Of a stretch of 64,000 bases of DNA, positions 19,053 to 29,945 are shown piece by piece. Origin of the DNA: Deltaproteobacteria bacterium. GTDB taxonomy: Bacteria; Desulfobacterota; Desulfarculia; Adiutricales; Adiutricaceae. Position numbers and translations under genes: made by a program. The stretch lies in assembly GCA_031263485.1 (NCBI GenBank), contig JAISFS010000089.1, forward strand, positions 1-64,000, written 5' to 3'. A model generated the notes under the pieces. The model did no database searches and was not told the DNA's origin. It saw only the letters and a list, made by a program, of their open reading frames with translations. Position 1 is the first letter of the stretch. Each line of letters opens with the position of its first letter.

Positions 19053-20975
19053 ATTGTAACATTACGTTACGGAATGATGGCCGGTACAATCTTGATTCAA
19101 CGGAAACGGCGGGAAACGTCCGGGAGTCTGTGGGGTAATCCAGCATTATCAAGGGGTTGTTACAGCAACAATACTTATGCGAACTTACTGCGACCTCGCC
19201 GAAATACAGTTATTTTGGCGATGACATCTAGACGATTCGGGGGGAATACTTTTCGGTCTGACATCATAAAATCTATTGTAACATTCAGTTGCGGAATGAC
19301 GGACCGCTTGTGAGGAAAATGATCGTACGGCTGGCGGCATCCAGGATCCTGGAGGAGCTTGCTGGAGCTTATTCGACATCCGCTGGAAAATACCTATATA
19401 AACGCCATTGTTGGTCAAACATCCAGTAGGACCCGATGATTGTCAGGTCGGTCATTTTGACGGATAGCTGGAAATTTCATCATTATCAGTCATTTCGAGG
19501 AATCAATTGTACCTTGATGTTGCGGATGAACAATCCTGAACCAACATCCCGAACCGTCACCCGCAAAGTATCTGCGGATGCTTACGCGACCTTCAAAGGA
19601 CCGGTCCCTTGCAGGAACGTCCGTGAAGTTCCCCAAACGAACCGTGACTGTCTCCAGAACCGCAAATCGCAGTTGCGATATGCGGATACTGTCTCCGCAT
19701 CAAGACTTAAAGGCAAACATATCGTTCCGCAAATCGCAGTAGCGATATGCTGATACTGCATCCGCATCAGGATTCTAAGGTAATCATATTGTGCCGTAAA
19801 ATTTCGGAGGTCTACGGCATCCGAATGTGAAACCGTGCCGGGAGATCACACAGGCTGGACGGAGACAGCTACCGCTACAATAATGAAACCGGCCTAATGC
19901 AGGAAGCCATGTGACTCACCCTGGGCATGACGTGACTTCCATCGGATCCGGAGGTCGCCTTCTTGGGTGTGGTCGTTTGCACCAGTGTAAAGGTTACGAA
20001 CAAATCTATTGTACCGGGAAGTTGCGAATGGGAGACGGAATCCAAGGTCCATTCACTACGCAACCATTTTGGGCTATTCGGAGCGCATGAACCGGATTCC
20101 GGGACTTCCACGGGATCGTCTTCATGAGGGAAGTCAATCTTTGCTCTTATGCGGTCAACGGCCTTCATCTGTTTCTGATGTCGTCCTCATGATCAGCTAT
20201 GGCGGAATCTGTAGCAAGGCTAAAAACCAGAAAAATTGTCCCGCGATGTATCGAATTGATGACGGCATCCGAACGCGCATCCCTCGTCGACAGGAAACCC
20301 CATCGAGTCGGCCATCGTTCCCGCGACCGCCGCCGTTGATGCCTCATGCGCGAATGAGCGTGACGCGCCAAAAAACTGACATGGCTTTCGCCGACTCCGG
20401 ATGTCCACCACGACGGGATTCACATCGACTGTTTCCAGAGCAAGCCTTTGAGAAAACGAATCGTACCGCGAAGTCACGAAAGGTTGACGGCATCAGAGCG
20501 ACCTTCACCGACCTGCCGGTAACCTATAAGAACCTGAGTATGAGCCTGAAACCGGAGCCAGATTCAAGCACAGGGACCGTCACGGAAGCAGCAACACGCG
20601 GAAACACCGATGAAACGCCTCATGCGGTCCATGACCTTCGTCCATTACCTGACGTCGTCCATACTGTTGTGCGATGATTCTGTTTACATACAAGGCTTTA
20701 AAAAATCAAGGCTTTGAAAAATCAAGGCTTTGAAAAACGTATCGTGCCGCCGAGTCGCGATAGGATACCCGAAAGAATTGGTTCCGCCGTACGTTTCGAG
20801 GTGTCACAGCGAGTGAAGGGAAACACGCGGGTTGAAAGGGATTGCCGTTGGATTGCCCTGAGGTCAACGCGTCCATGAGGGACTTGCTACCAGGCTAAAC
20901 GTTCGGCTGTATTGAAAGCGACATGGCGATCCCCGCCGATTACATCGTTAGCTCGGATTCTGGGCAAGGTATTGC
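19053..20975. repeat. Diverged long-period (~220-230 bp) tandem array, ~8-9 units, each beginning with an AT[TC]GTNCCGNNAAGTTGCGGAATGACGGC-like motif
   Basis: Motif starts at 19053, 19275, 19506, 19721 and 19788, 20008, 20235, 20460, 20741 and possibly 20971; spacing mostly 215-231 bp. Confidence 0.6.
19660..19793. repeat. 67-bp tandem repeat, 2 copies, containing short inverted repeats
   Basis: ccgcaaatcgcagttgcgatatgcggatactgtctccgcatcaagacttaaaggcaaacatatcgtt repeated from 19727; ATCGCA-GT-TGCGAT and GCGGA..TCCGC stems. Confidence 0.85.
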
Positions 20976-21465
20976 ATTGTTTCATTACGATTTGCCGAAA
21001 TGGGCCAACCGCGCTATCGCCAGACGTTCATGCCATTGCGGGCTCCAGAAAAACCCATGCCGGTCGAGGATTGGCCTCAGGTCAGCCCGTTCGCAGGATT
21101 TCATCGTCATTCGGGTCAGTCGGTACCCTTCACCTGCCTTCCATTTCATTCCGGACCGCAGGCCAATGCACTTCCAGGAATAGGAGTCCGCGGCCCATCG
21201 CAAGGCGGTCTTATGGAGAGGGCAGGGGAACCGCGGCAAGGTCAAGCTCAACGGCGGATCCGCCTCGGCCTTTCCGTGACATATTCCGCCCGGTATCAGA
21301 GCTGAGACGTCCCGGAATACGTGGGACGGGGTACCGACCATGAGACGCTCTGGACCCGGCGTGGGATCCCCGAAGGCAAGTCGGCCAGACGGCTCAAGGA
21401 CGGGATGGACCGATCTGGCCAGCCTTCGGCTTGTTTTTGCTTCCCTTGGGGCGTCCTCTTCCTCG

Positions 21466-22882
21466 TCACCCGTAACTTGAGTTGGCAGGAACCTGATATT
21501 TTGCCGACCTGTTTCCTGATTCAAGGACGAAAGGCCGCTCCAGATGAAGATGTTTGAAAATTTTCTTTTGATCCTCGGTGAGGTTTTCCAAAACGCTTTC
21601 ATGTCCATACGATTTCATGTGAAGATAGCCCATTTTGACGATCGCAGCCCTGGCGGAAAACCGCGTGCCGGATAGCCTGTGGCTGATGGTGGAATACACG
21701 ACATCTGCTATGAACGATACCAGCATGATCCCTCGAATCGTATCATCATTGAAGTCACGAAACGGTAACCCTTCGGCAAAATTATCTATCAGTCCAAAAA
21801 CCCGTTCGGCAATTTCAGTTGAGGAATACAACTTTACTGCCTCTTTGACGGAATACTCACCGGAAGAAATCATAACGAATTTTCCCGCATTGGCAACCGC
21901 TTTGTCGCGTTCATCCCTTCCAATCTCTTTGTTAAATAAATTCCTTTCCGCACTAACCACCTCTTTGCCACCCTGAATTATGTCATGCATCACGTAAGCG
22001 TATAGCTCTATGCTATCAACAATGCCGACATACGTTTCCCGTAGTACACATTGTCACCGGACACTGCCATATGAACACCGTCTTTCCCGAGTGTCAGATC
22101 GTCGCCATGATCCTTGATGATCCGTTAGGACTCGATCATGTCACGATCCATTCTCGCCAGGAATTGGACTTTCGCCGCAGACAATTCTGAAATATTTCGT
22201 AGCGAGCCGTAAGAGGAGGAATTGACCGCCAATCCCACATCGATACCGAAATAAGCCGACGTTCCAATGGCATTGATCGTCAGGTAGTTGTCAATGATAT
22301 CGCCGCCGATGACCCTGAAAAATATCGACAATCCGGAGTTGGCGTCGACTACGTAAGTCAGTCGGATTTCATTAAATAGCCAGTCTCCATCAGCATTATA
22401 ATTTAACAGCAATTTCTTGATATTATAAGGCAATTATACGTATTCTATATGTATAGGAAATGAAATTTGATCGTTTAATAAATTGTTATTGACAATGGCA
22501 TCAAAATACAATTCAAAAATCTCTTGTAATTCTACTGTATCCCCAATTTTCCGTGAAACTCGCTTATCAGCTGAGGCTCCATGCCTGCATCCGGGTACAT
22601 GACGCTGGCAAACGATTTAGGATACCAATCCGCCGCATAACCGACTGAATCTGACTCAAGTAGCCTGTAGCCTACAAGAGCCTTGAGAGTGTCGCTCGAT
22701 TCCGGAATCAGTTCTTCCATGCTCCTATCGAGGCCAGTCTGCTTCAATAGCTGATCAGCCATCGAGATCCCGCCGAAATCGTATGTTCGGACGCTTGCCA
22801 GGTCGATAGCCGGAAGTTCGCCTGAACCAGCGACATTCCCATTCCCATACCCATATCCTGAGCTGTCTGTTGAATTCGCCAT
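21466..22882 (-). pseudogene. DDE transposase of the IS1634/IS4 superfamily, broken into at least three frames
   Basis: Minus pieces: DWLFNEIRLTYVVDANSGLSIFFRVIGGDIIDNYLT..GLAVNSSSYGSLRNISEL and KFVMISSGEYSVKEAVKLYSSTEIAERVFGLIDNFAEGLPFRDFNDDTIRGIMLVSFIADVVY, typical of this family. Confidence 0.75.
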
Positions 22883-23319
22883 TTCATTTCCTCATGTCGC
22901 TGAAGATCAAATTTGTACAGGCTAACGCGATATTTTCTGAATGCCGATGCAATATAGAACAAATGACAGGACGAATCAAGACATTTTGCAGACTGGTACC
23001 CGACAGACAATCTGAATACCCGGGCTGAGTTCACGTCCTATGCCCGCCCCCCCCGTGTGCCTGAGCCTGATAAGCCAACGGTCCATGAAAACACGGGGCG
23101 CATTGACCTCGAAGGGTTGAACCGGGGCATCTCGGCACCCTATCGCCGGACGGGGATGCATACGACCGGAAGGGGAACCGGCTGGCACGCTACCAAAGGG
23201 AGCCTTTCCCGACCTCGGGCGGCACCTGAGGCAAACTGGCCGGCTGGCCGTATCCTCCTTGACATACACTCGACGGGCCCCTATCATTCGCGAGGGGCAA
23301 CCCCTTTGAAGAGGAAAAC

Positions 23320-24282
23320 ATGAAGCAAGCAGATCATGCCCGGGGCGGCGCGTCCGTGATTCGGGCCGAAGCCGGGGCCCTGGTGCTCCTGGCCGCCTCC
23401 CTGGACGCCTCGTTCGACAAGGCGGTGGAGTTGGTCCTGGGCGCTCCGGGCCGCGCTGCAGTGACCGGTATGGGCAAGAGCGGGCACGTGGCCCGAAAGA
23501 CCGCCGCCACGCTGGCCTCCACAGGAACCCCTGCTTTTTTTATCCACCCCTCCGAGGCGGGTCACGGGGATCTGGGGATGCTCACCCCCGGCAAGGACGT
23601 GCTCGTAGCCTACTCCAACTCCGGGGAGACACAGGAGCTCGTTGCCATACTCGGCTTCTGCGTCCGCTTCAGCATCCCGGTTGTGGGGGTCACCGCACGC
23701 CGAGACAGCATGTTGGGCCGTCATTCCGAGGTGGTGGCTGAACTTCCCGCAGTCCCGGAGGCGTGCCCCCTAGGCTGCGCCCCCACCACCTCCACCGCAA
23801 TGATGCTCGCCTGGGGAGACGCGCTGGCACTGGCGCTCCTTGCCGCCCGAGGCTTCACGGTCGAGGACTTCCGCCAATACCATCCCGGCGGCAAGCTGGG
23901 CACCAGGCTCCTTGCCGTCTCCGATCTCATGCACGTCGGGGAGGAGATGCCGCTCGCCGCCCCCGGAGACCCGATGAGCCAGGCGGTGGTGACGATGACC
24001 GCCAAGCGCCTGGGATGCCTCGGCATCGTCGAGGGCGGCAGGCTCGCGGGCATCATCACAGACGGCGACCTCCGGCGCCACATGGGCCCGGGGCTCCTGG
24101 AGACCCCCGCCCGGGACGTGATGACCCGGAACCCCGTGACCTTCACGCCTGAGACGCTGGCGGCCAAGGCATTGGCGCTCATGGAGGAGAGGAGCATCAC
24201 AAACGCCTTCGTGGTCTCCCCTGACGGCGCCCCCGTGGGGGTAATCCACATCCACGACTGCCTGGGAGCCGGGGTGGTATGA
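23320..24282 (+). CDS. kdsD: Arabinose-5-phosphate isomerase KdsD/KpsF (SIS domain plus two CBS domains)
   Basis: VTGMGKSGHVARKTAATLASTGTPAFFIHPSEAGHGDLGM, VLVAYSNSGETQEL, CAPTTSTAMMLAWGDALA, YHPGGKLG, CBS repeats at the C-terminus. Confidence 0.94.
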   Translation: MKQADHARGGASVIRAEAGALVLLAASLDASFDKAVELVLGAPGRAAVTGMGKSGHVARKTAATLASTGTPAFFIHPSEAGHGDLGMLTPGKDVLVAYSNSGETQELVAILGFCVRFSIPVVGVTARRDSMLGRHSEVVAELPAVPEACPLGCAPTTSTAMMLAWGDALALALLAARGFTVEDFRQYHPGGKLGTRLLAVSDLMHVGEEMPLAAPGDPMSQAVVTMTAKRLGCLGIVEGGRLAGIITDGDLRRHMGPGLLETPARDVMTRNPVTFTPETLAAKALALMEERSITNAFVVSPDGAPVGVIHIHDCLGAGVV

Positions 24283-24860
24283 AGAGGTTCCAGATGGCTC
24301 AAGAAGTTGCCATCCGCATTAGGTGACAGGAAGGCCTCATCCGCGCACGAAGTGCCTATAGGGGCCTATAGGGGCAAAATGCCCTCCCCAGGGCCACCTC
24401 CCGCCCGGGGAGGAAGCCATCCCAAGGGCGAAATAACCCTCCCAAAGGCGGCGAAACCCTCCCAGGCCAGTACGTAAACTTAATATATGGCAGGACAACA
24501 CCCTTAAAAAAAGGATTGAGAGGATCCTCAGGCGGCATAAAGTCTCAACAGGTTGGCATAGGATAGCGCGAAAATGGAAAAACTGCCCATGGCTCAGGTC
24601 GTTTTAGGCTACAATGACCGTTGATAGTCCACGCAGAGAGCACCGGTATCCTCTTCCCATCGGGATACCAGTACCAGCGGCCTCTAAAGACTTAGGGAAA
24701 CCAGGCATATTGGCGGCAGGACCCCTTGATCCGGGGCAATCGCAGGACTCCAGGGCGGAGCGGTAGGATGCGGGATGCGGCACGGGTACCAATGCCGCAA
24801 GACGCGGAGGGGCAGTCCCTCCGGAGGACAACAGCGCGACGGGGAGTCGCGGAGGCGGAA

Positions 24861-25472
24861 ATGATCAAGACATTGGGACACATACTGTACCTGCTTATCA
24901 CGATCTACGGGTGGGTCGTGCTCCTGCGCATACTCATCAGCTGGTTCGCGCCCAACCCCCACTCGCCCTTCATGCGCCGACTGCGCCAGGCGACGGACCC
25001 CGCCCTGAACTTAACTAGGCGGCTCTGCCCCCTATCCTTGGGAGGGCTGGACTTCTCCCCGGTCCTGCTAATTGTGTTTCTTTACTTCATCGGGAACTTC
25101 ATCTTCATGGGCTCCCAGGCTCTGGGCGCGGGGGCCTCGCCCGCGGTCCTCCTGCCGGTTCTCGTCTGTTGCCTGGTGCAGCTAGTGATGAGCCTCACCA
25201 TGTTCCTCATGATCATCATGATCGCAAGGGCGGTGCTCTCGCTCGTGAAGCCGGACCCCTACAACACCCTTGTGCTCATGGTCTACGGCGCGACGGAGCC
25301 GCTCCTGGCCCCCCTCCGCGCCTTCATCCCCATGAGGGGGCCCTGGGGGCTGGACCTGAGGGCCGTCCTGTTCGTGGCGTTCCTGCTCCTGTTCTACGCT
25401 TTCCTGCTCCAGAACCTCCAACTCATGGCGCTCGGCTGGGCCCGGAAATATGGCTTCGGCGCCGCCTTCTGA
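24861..25472 (+). CDS. YggT family membrane protein
   Basis: ILISWFAPNPHSPFMRRLRQATDPALNLTRRLCPLSLGGLDFSPVLLIVFLYFI; two YGGT-like repeats; start set at MIKTLGH. Confidence 0.85.
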   Translation: MIKTLGHILYLLITIYGWVVLLRILISWFAPNPHSPFMRRLRQATDPALNLTRRLCPLSLGGLDFSPVLLIVFLYFIGNFIFMGSQALGAGASPAVLLPVLVCCLVQLVMSLTMFLMIIMIARAVLSLVKPDPYNTLVLMVYGATEPLLAPLRAFIPMRGPWGLDLRAVLFVAFLLLFYAFLLQNLQLMALGWARKYGFGAAF

Positions 25473-25911
25473 ATCCTGCCGCCTCCGGGTGCGGGTCTCG
25501 CCGGGTGCCTCCGGGGACCGCGTGACCGGCATGAAGGGGGACGAGATCGCAGTGAGCGTCACGGCCCCTCCGGTGGACGGGCGCGCCAACGCATCGCTCG
25601 TGAAATTCCTCGCTGCCTCCCTGGGCCTGAAGTCCCGTGACGTGACGGTGACGGCGGGGCTTTCCTCACGCTCCAAGACAGTACGCGTGGAGGGCATCTG
25701 CGAGGCGGAGGCTAGAGCCAAGCTCCTGGGGACTCAGGCTAACGAGATCGGTTGCGCGTCCTCCAGCACTAGCGCACTCGGCGGAAAGGACACAGGAAAG
25801 ATCTGCGGGCCAGGACAGCCGTTTTTACACGGAAGTAATGGAACTTGCGGAAAGGGAGATAAAGGGCAGGGGAACAAAGGCAGGAGGAAAGGCGGGGGAC
25901 GTAAGCGCTGA
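25450..25911 (+). CDS. DUF167 (YggU) family protein
   Basis: CRLRVRVSPGASGDRVTGMKGDEIAVSVTAPPVDGRANASLVKFLAASLGL; overlaps the yggT end. Confidence 0.85.
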   Translation: MASAPPSESCRLRVRVSPGASGDRVTGMKGDEIAVSVTAPPVDGRANASLVKFLAASLGLKSRDVTVTAGLSSRSKTVRVEGICEAEARAKLLGTQANEIGCASSSTSALGGKDTGKICGPGQPFLHGSNGTCGKGDKGQGNKGRRKGGGRKR

Positions 25912-26712
25912 TATTCTAGCCTCTAGTGCGCGTGAGAGGGAGTAACCAATTCTCCATGACGGTGCTGTCAATCCTTACCTAACCAAAGTCAACGACTTGA
26001 AAGGAAGGGCGTTAATTTGCTGATATTTGGGGCGCTAAGTTACTGATATCATGGACTTTAAGTTCGAAAGAGTTTGATTCTGAGGTGAGTCATTGACATT
26101 GCTTTCCCGATGGAAGACGTCAAGCTTACCTTCGGTACTTCAGTATTGATGGGGATGACTGTCTTAGGAATAATACCGGGGCAATACTCTACACCTCAGG
26201 AAACCATATTAAATAGCGGTTTTCACTAACTGCGCAGGCGAGTCCGGCTTGTACGTTGCTGACCGACTCGGTTCCGTTTATCAAGGCTACAGTCGTTCAA
26301 GAACCACACCGGAGGCTAACCAAATTAAAATGTCAAGCGGTGCCCATTAGCTGGCAGGAAACTGAACGCTCGTTTGTTGACGCAGTGATTGACCCTGGTC
26401 AATAGAGGCGGACGTGAAACCCTTCAAATAATCTGTATGCACTGTAGCCACGGCACGCTCACGGTAACAAATATGTCAGAGACATCTGGGATAAGGAACA
26501 CCCTTGCGATGATGGCAATCGCTGTCAGCATGATATCGGTATCGACTACGCCGACTCGGTAAAAGTATTGATTTTGCTCCTGTTTGATACCAGAGCGCGA
26601 TGTTGCACTCAGCTATTGGAAGTATTCATGTCCTGATTAGAGGCAAAGAGTCTGATTCATAATGAAAAAATTTAATAACCTCGATACATCTACAAAAGCG
26701 CAAGCATTAATA

Positions 26713-26891
26713 TTGATTCCACTGCAAAAACCCCCTCCCTCACCTCCTGGCAGTCATTTGAGGGCAGAGTGTCCGGGTAAAGGGTGCGTAGATTAGCGGT
26801 GGTTTAAGGCTTAAGCGCAAGGGTGCCAATGCGATGGCCACATAGCGTTCCGCGTCCCTGTCGAGGGGGAGGGTTTTTGCAGTGGAATCAA
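26713..26891 (+). mobile_element. MITE-like element, copy 1 (~179 bp), terminal inverted repeats TTGATTCCACTGCAAAAACC...GGTTTTTGCAGTGGAATCAA
   Basis: Near-perfect TIRs; interior highly similar to the inverted copy at 28487-28667. Confidence 0.9.
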
Positions 26892-27689
26892 TATTCAAAG
26901 GTGAACAACGTATAGGGCAAAGACCAAACTAGACCAGAAATAAGTCGTTGAGTGACCAGGACCGAAGCATTCGGTTTCATGGTTCCTAAACGCTTATGGC
27001 ATCAATCGCATGGAGAGGGGGAAGCCTGAAAAGGCATTGTTTCTGAGGATTGAGCTTAACGGTTTTGTCGGCAACTTCCTGGAACAGGAATGAGATGGCG
27101 TGTCATTGCAGAAATCTGCACATGATGGATCCTGGCTCAAATGGGCACGTGCCGAAGATGGTTCAGGCCAGGCGTCAGAACTGCGTGACAAAGCGTACGA
27201 TCATTGCATTCCGGTTCACGATATGATGTTATGGGCACTCATGCAGGTCGTGAGTCATCAGACTGCGAGATGGAGCGGATATCGAGATCCATCGGATCCT
27301 CGATAGCAAAAAAAGTTTTATTAAAGCCCAACATCACATCGCTTTCAATGTCGGAACGATAATGTTCATCCTGATAGTGGCATCAACAACGGCGTAACCT
27401 TGTCCCGGACGCAGATGAAGCCATCCTCATCATAGGGTCTGCCTAACAACTGTAAATTATTTGCATCGAAGGTATCCGGTGTGGAGCCGAATATGATCTC
27501 CCCGAAGCCAAAAATGTAGATCGAATTGGGATCGTTTTCATCCTCGACGTGCATCTCAACTGTATGACCGATCTAACTGATCATCAAAAACAACCCGTAA
27601 CGTCGGCAAGATCCGACAGGATTCATGATACCAGAGAACGCAAAGACAGCTACAGAGGCTATCGCCGGATGCCAAGACTGGGAAAGGCT

Positions 27690-27915
27690 TTCTCAAATTC
27701 CCGGAAAGGGGTCCTTGCCCGTATGTCTGACAGCACCTTCCTCGGTCGCCAAATTGTCCTCGTCACGGGGCCATATGTTGTGCCAAAAACCGTCCGATAG
27801 CGGACCAATGCCCTCAGTTGGCCCATCTTGCCATAGCTCCAACCGTACTCGATCTTGATCGGCGTATTTCCGGACTTGGTGATACGGACCGTCTCGCTTT
27901 TTACTATGATTATCC
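27690..27915 (-). pseudogene. Degenerate TerD-family remnant
   Basis: Minus frames read IIIVKSETVRITKSGNTPIKIEYGWS then, after a frameshift, FWHNIWPRDEDNLATEEGAVRHTGKDPFPG, resembling TerD N-terminal region and FYN..SPDGAVVHTGD. Confidence 0.45.
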
Positions 27916-28404
27916 TGCCCAATCTGGCCTGTGGCCCAAAGGGCGGTGGCCCGCATTGACTTGCTCGGATGCCATTTCCTCTCCGCCGAAGTGTCTCAGG
28001 AGGGCCGGAAGTCCCCCGTTGAAACCTGCGGCAGGGAATGCCGCCCGCCATCCGTCCTTGCGATAGACCTCGAGCACCATAAACGCTTTCTCCATGGCGA
28101 AATCAACACCGTATAGGGGCAGTCGCAATTCCCCCGAACACTGCCTCAAGCGAATGGATCCCGACATCACCCCCTGTCCGTCAACGTTGGCGGTGAAAAC
28201 CAGCTTGTCAATGATTGGCGGGAGTCTTTCCAGATCCACTGTAAATTCGCCATTTCCATCGGACAGGGAGAGGTTGACCTCGCCCTGAAGACTTTTGAGG
28301 CAGTTGTAGAAGATCATATAGCGATCATCATACAGTTTGTTTAACGCATCGATCCCGAAGCAACAGAAGTCGCAGACGGAAGGCCTCTTAACCGATAAAG
28401 CCAC
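27910..28404 (-). CDS. TerD-family (tellurium resistance/stress) domain protein, possibly N-terminally disrupted
   Basis: DDRYMIFYNCLKSLQGEVNLSLSDGNGEFTVDLERLPPIIDKLVFTANVDGQG...AFMVLEVYRKDGWRAAFPAAGFNGGLPALLRHFG. Confidence 0.6.
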   Translation of the reverse strand: MALSVKRPSVCDFCCFGIDALNKLYDDRYMIFYNCLKSLQGEVNLSLSDGNGEFTVDLERLPPIIDKLVFTANVDGQGVMSGSIRLRQCSGELRLPLYGVDFAMEKAFMVLEVYRKDGWRAAFPAAGFNGGLPALLRHFGGEEMASEQVNAGHRPLGHRPDWAG

Positions 28405-28486
28405 CTTGATCTTCCCTTGGGGGGCGCCTCATAACGATGTCAACCAGAATCTCAACTCGTTCAGGGACAACACTAATACCAACAAG

Positions 28487-28667
28487 TTGATTCCAATGCA
28501 AAAAACCCTCCACCTCGACAGGGAAGCGGAACTTCATGGGGCCATCGCATTGGCATCCTGGCGCTAAAGCCTTAAACCACCGCACATCTGCGTACCCTTT
28601 ACCCAGATACTCGGCCCTCAAATGACTGCCAGGAGGTGAGGGAGGAGGTTTTTGCAGTGGAATCAAC
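28487..28667 (-). mobile_element. MITE-like element, copy 2 (~181 bp), inverted relative to copy 1, possible 4-bp target duplication CAAG
   Basis: aacaagTTGATTCCAATGCAAAAAACC...GGTTTTTGCAGTGGAATCAAcaagttg. Confidence 0.9.
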
Positions 28668-28669
28668 AA

Positions 28670-29500
28670 GTTGCCGTTCAACTTGCAGAACCTCTCTCCG
28701 AGCATTTCACCGGGTACTCCACGAGAATGCTCGGCAATGGCAAGTTCGGGCTGAACATCGAGTCGTGGAACGTCCTGCGCCGCACCCGTGGCCCAGCAAC
28801 GTCCCGGAGCTCCGGGACTCCGTGAGGCTGGCGGCGTGGAAGTAACAACGAGGTCGAACACCTCGATGTCCGCTACATCATGGGGACCATCACAAACGTC
28901 TGGAAGCTCGTAGAGTTCGGGGCCTTCCGCCACGACATCTACTGCCGCACATAGTCCTGGCCATGCACGCGCCACACCTCCGTGAACGCGAGGGGCACCT
29001 CAGGAGCTCGCTGGCATTTTCTCGGGAAACGCGTAGAAGGGCTCTGGAGCCTCGCCATAGACAAGGGCACCATGACGATGGCGCCCTAGCGCTCTGTGGC
29101 AAACACTCCTGGCCATGCAACGTCCATACGCTCGAGAACGTCATAGGCGGGGAGGCTGTCAACGCCAAGGTTTCCCCGAGGGTTTTCGCGGAGCACCTGA
29201 TGAAGACCGTCCTGAAGGGCACCCTCGAGCGAAGGAGCGCCGCAGGCACCGTAACGGCCGACTTCCCGGTTCGGACGAAAGGCATGGCGGACGCCTTCGC
29301 CGCCAAGGAAGCCCGGGGGCACGATTCCGAGGGACAGGGCAGGCTACAGGACATCTTGAGGCGGAATGTGGTCGCCTATGCGCTGGATATCAACGGGGGG
29401 CTGACAGGACGATGCCGCCCTGGCCCTGAAGTTCGACCTGCAGACCGTATCGAAATATGTCCGCGACTACAACCTGCACGACCACTGCCGGAGGAAACCC
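28670..29500 (+). pseudogene. Frameshifted remnants of one or two sigma-54-dependent (NtrC-type) activators
   Basis: LSEHFTGYSTRMLGNGKFGLN..., HPWPSNVPELRDSVRLAA, DVRYIMGTITNVWKLVEFGAFRHDIYCR, HSWPCNVHTLENVIGG, then GRLQDILRRNVVAYALDINGGLT / DDAALALKFDLQTVSKYVRDYNLHD. Confidence 0.6.
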
Positions 29501-29945
29501 AAGCTACCCCGCCTCGGAAAGCGGAAGCCATCGTCCTGACTGCGGAGAGCACTGACGGAGCAAGGCGATCGCGGGCGACACCCCCGCGCGGGACAGGTAG
29601 GGGAGCGGGTCCTTCCGGCTGTCGAACGCCGTTGCCGACCGACCATGCACCAGGGAATTCGATTTGCCTCGTTTTCGACTCGGATGCCCCGCGTACAAGG
29701 GCACGGGAGCATCTCCGGGACCCAGATAGGACCTCCGTCCAACGGGCGGCCTCATCGCCATCGTCACGCTGGGCCTGTTCCACGTTCCGGATGGCCACGA
29801 TCTGGAAAGCCTTACAGCCAGCGTTACGCGGACAAGTCAGTATGCCACGCTGGGCCCTGTATACTACACATACCCAGTGTGCCATGTATGCAACACAGAC
29901 CCAGTGTGCCCCGTAGGCCACGCAGGGCATAGTTTGACGCGCAGG

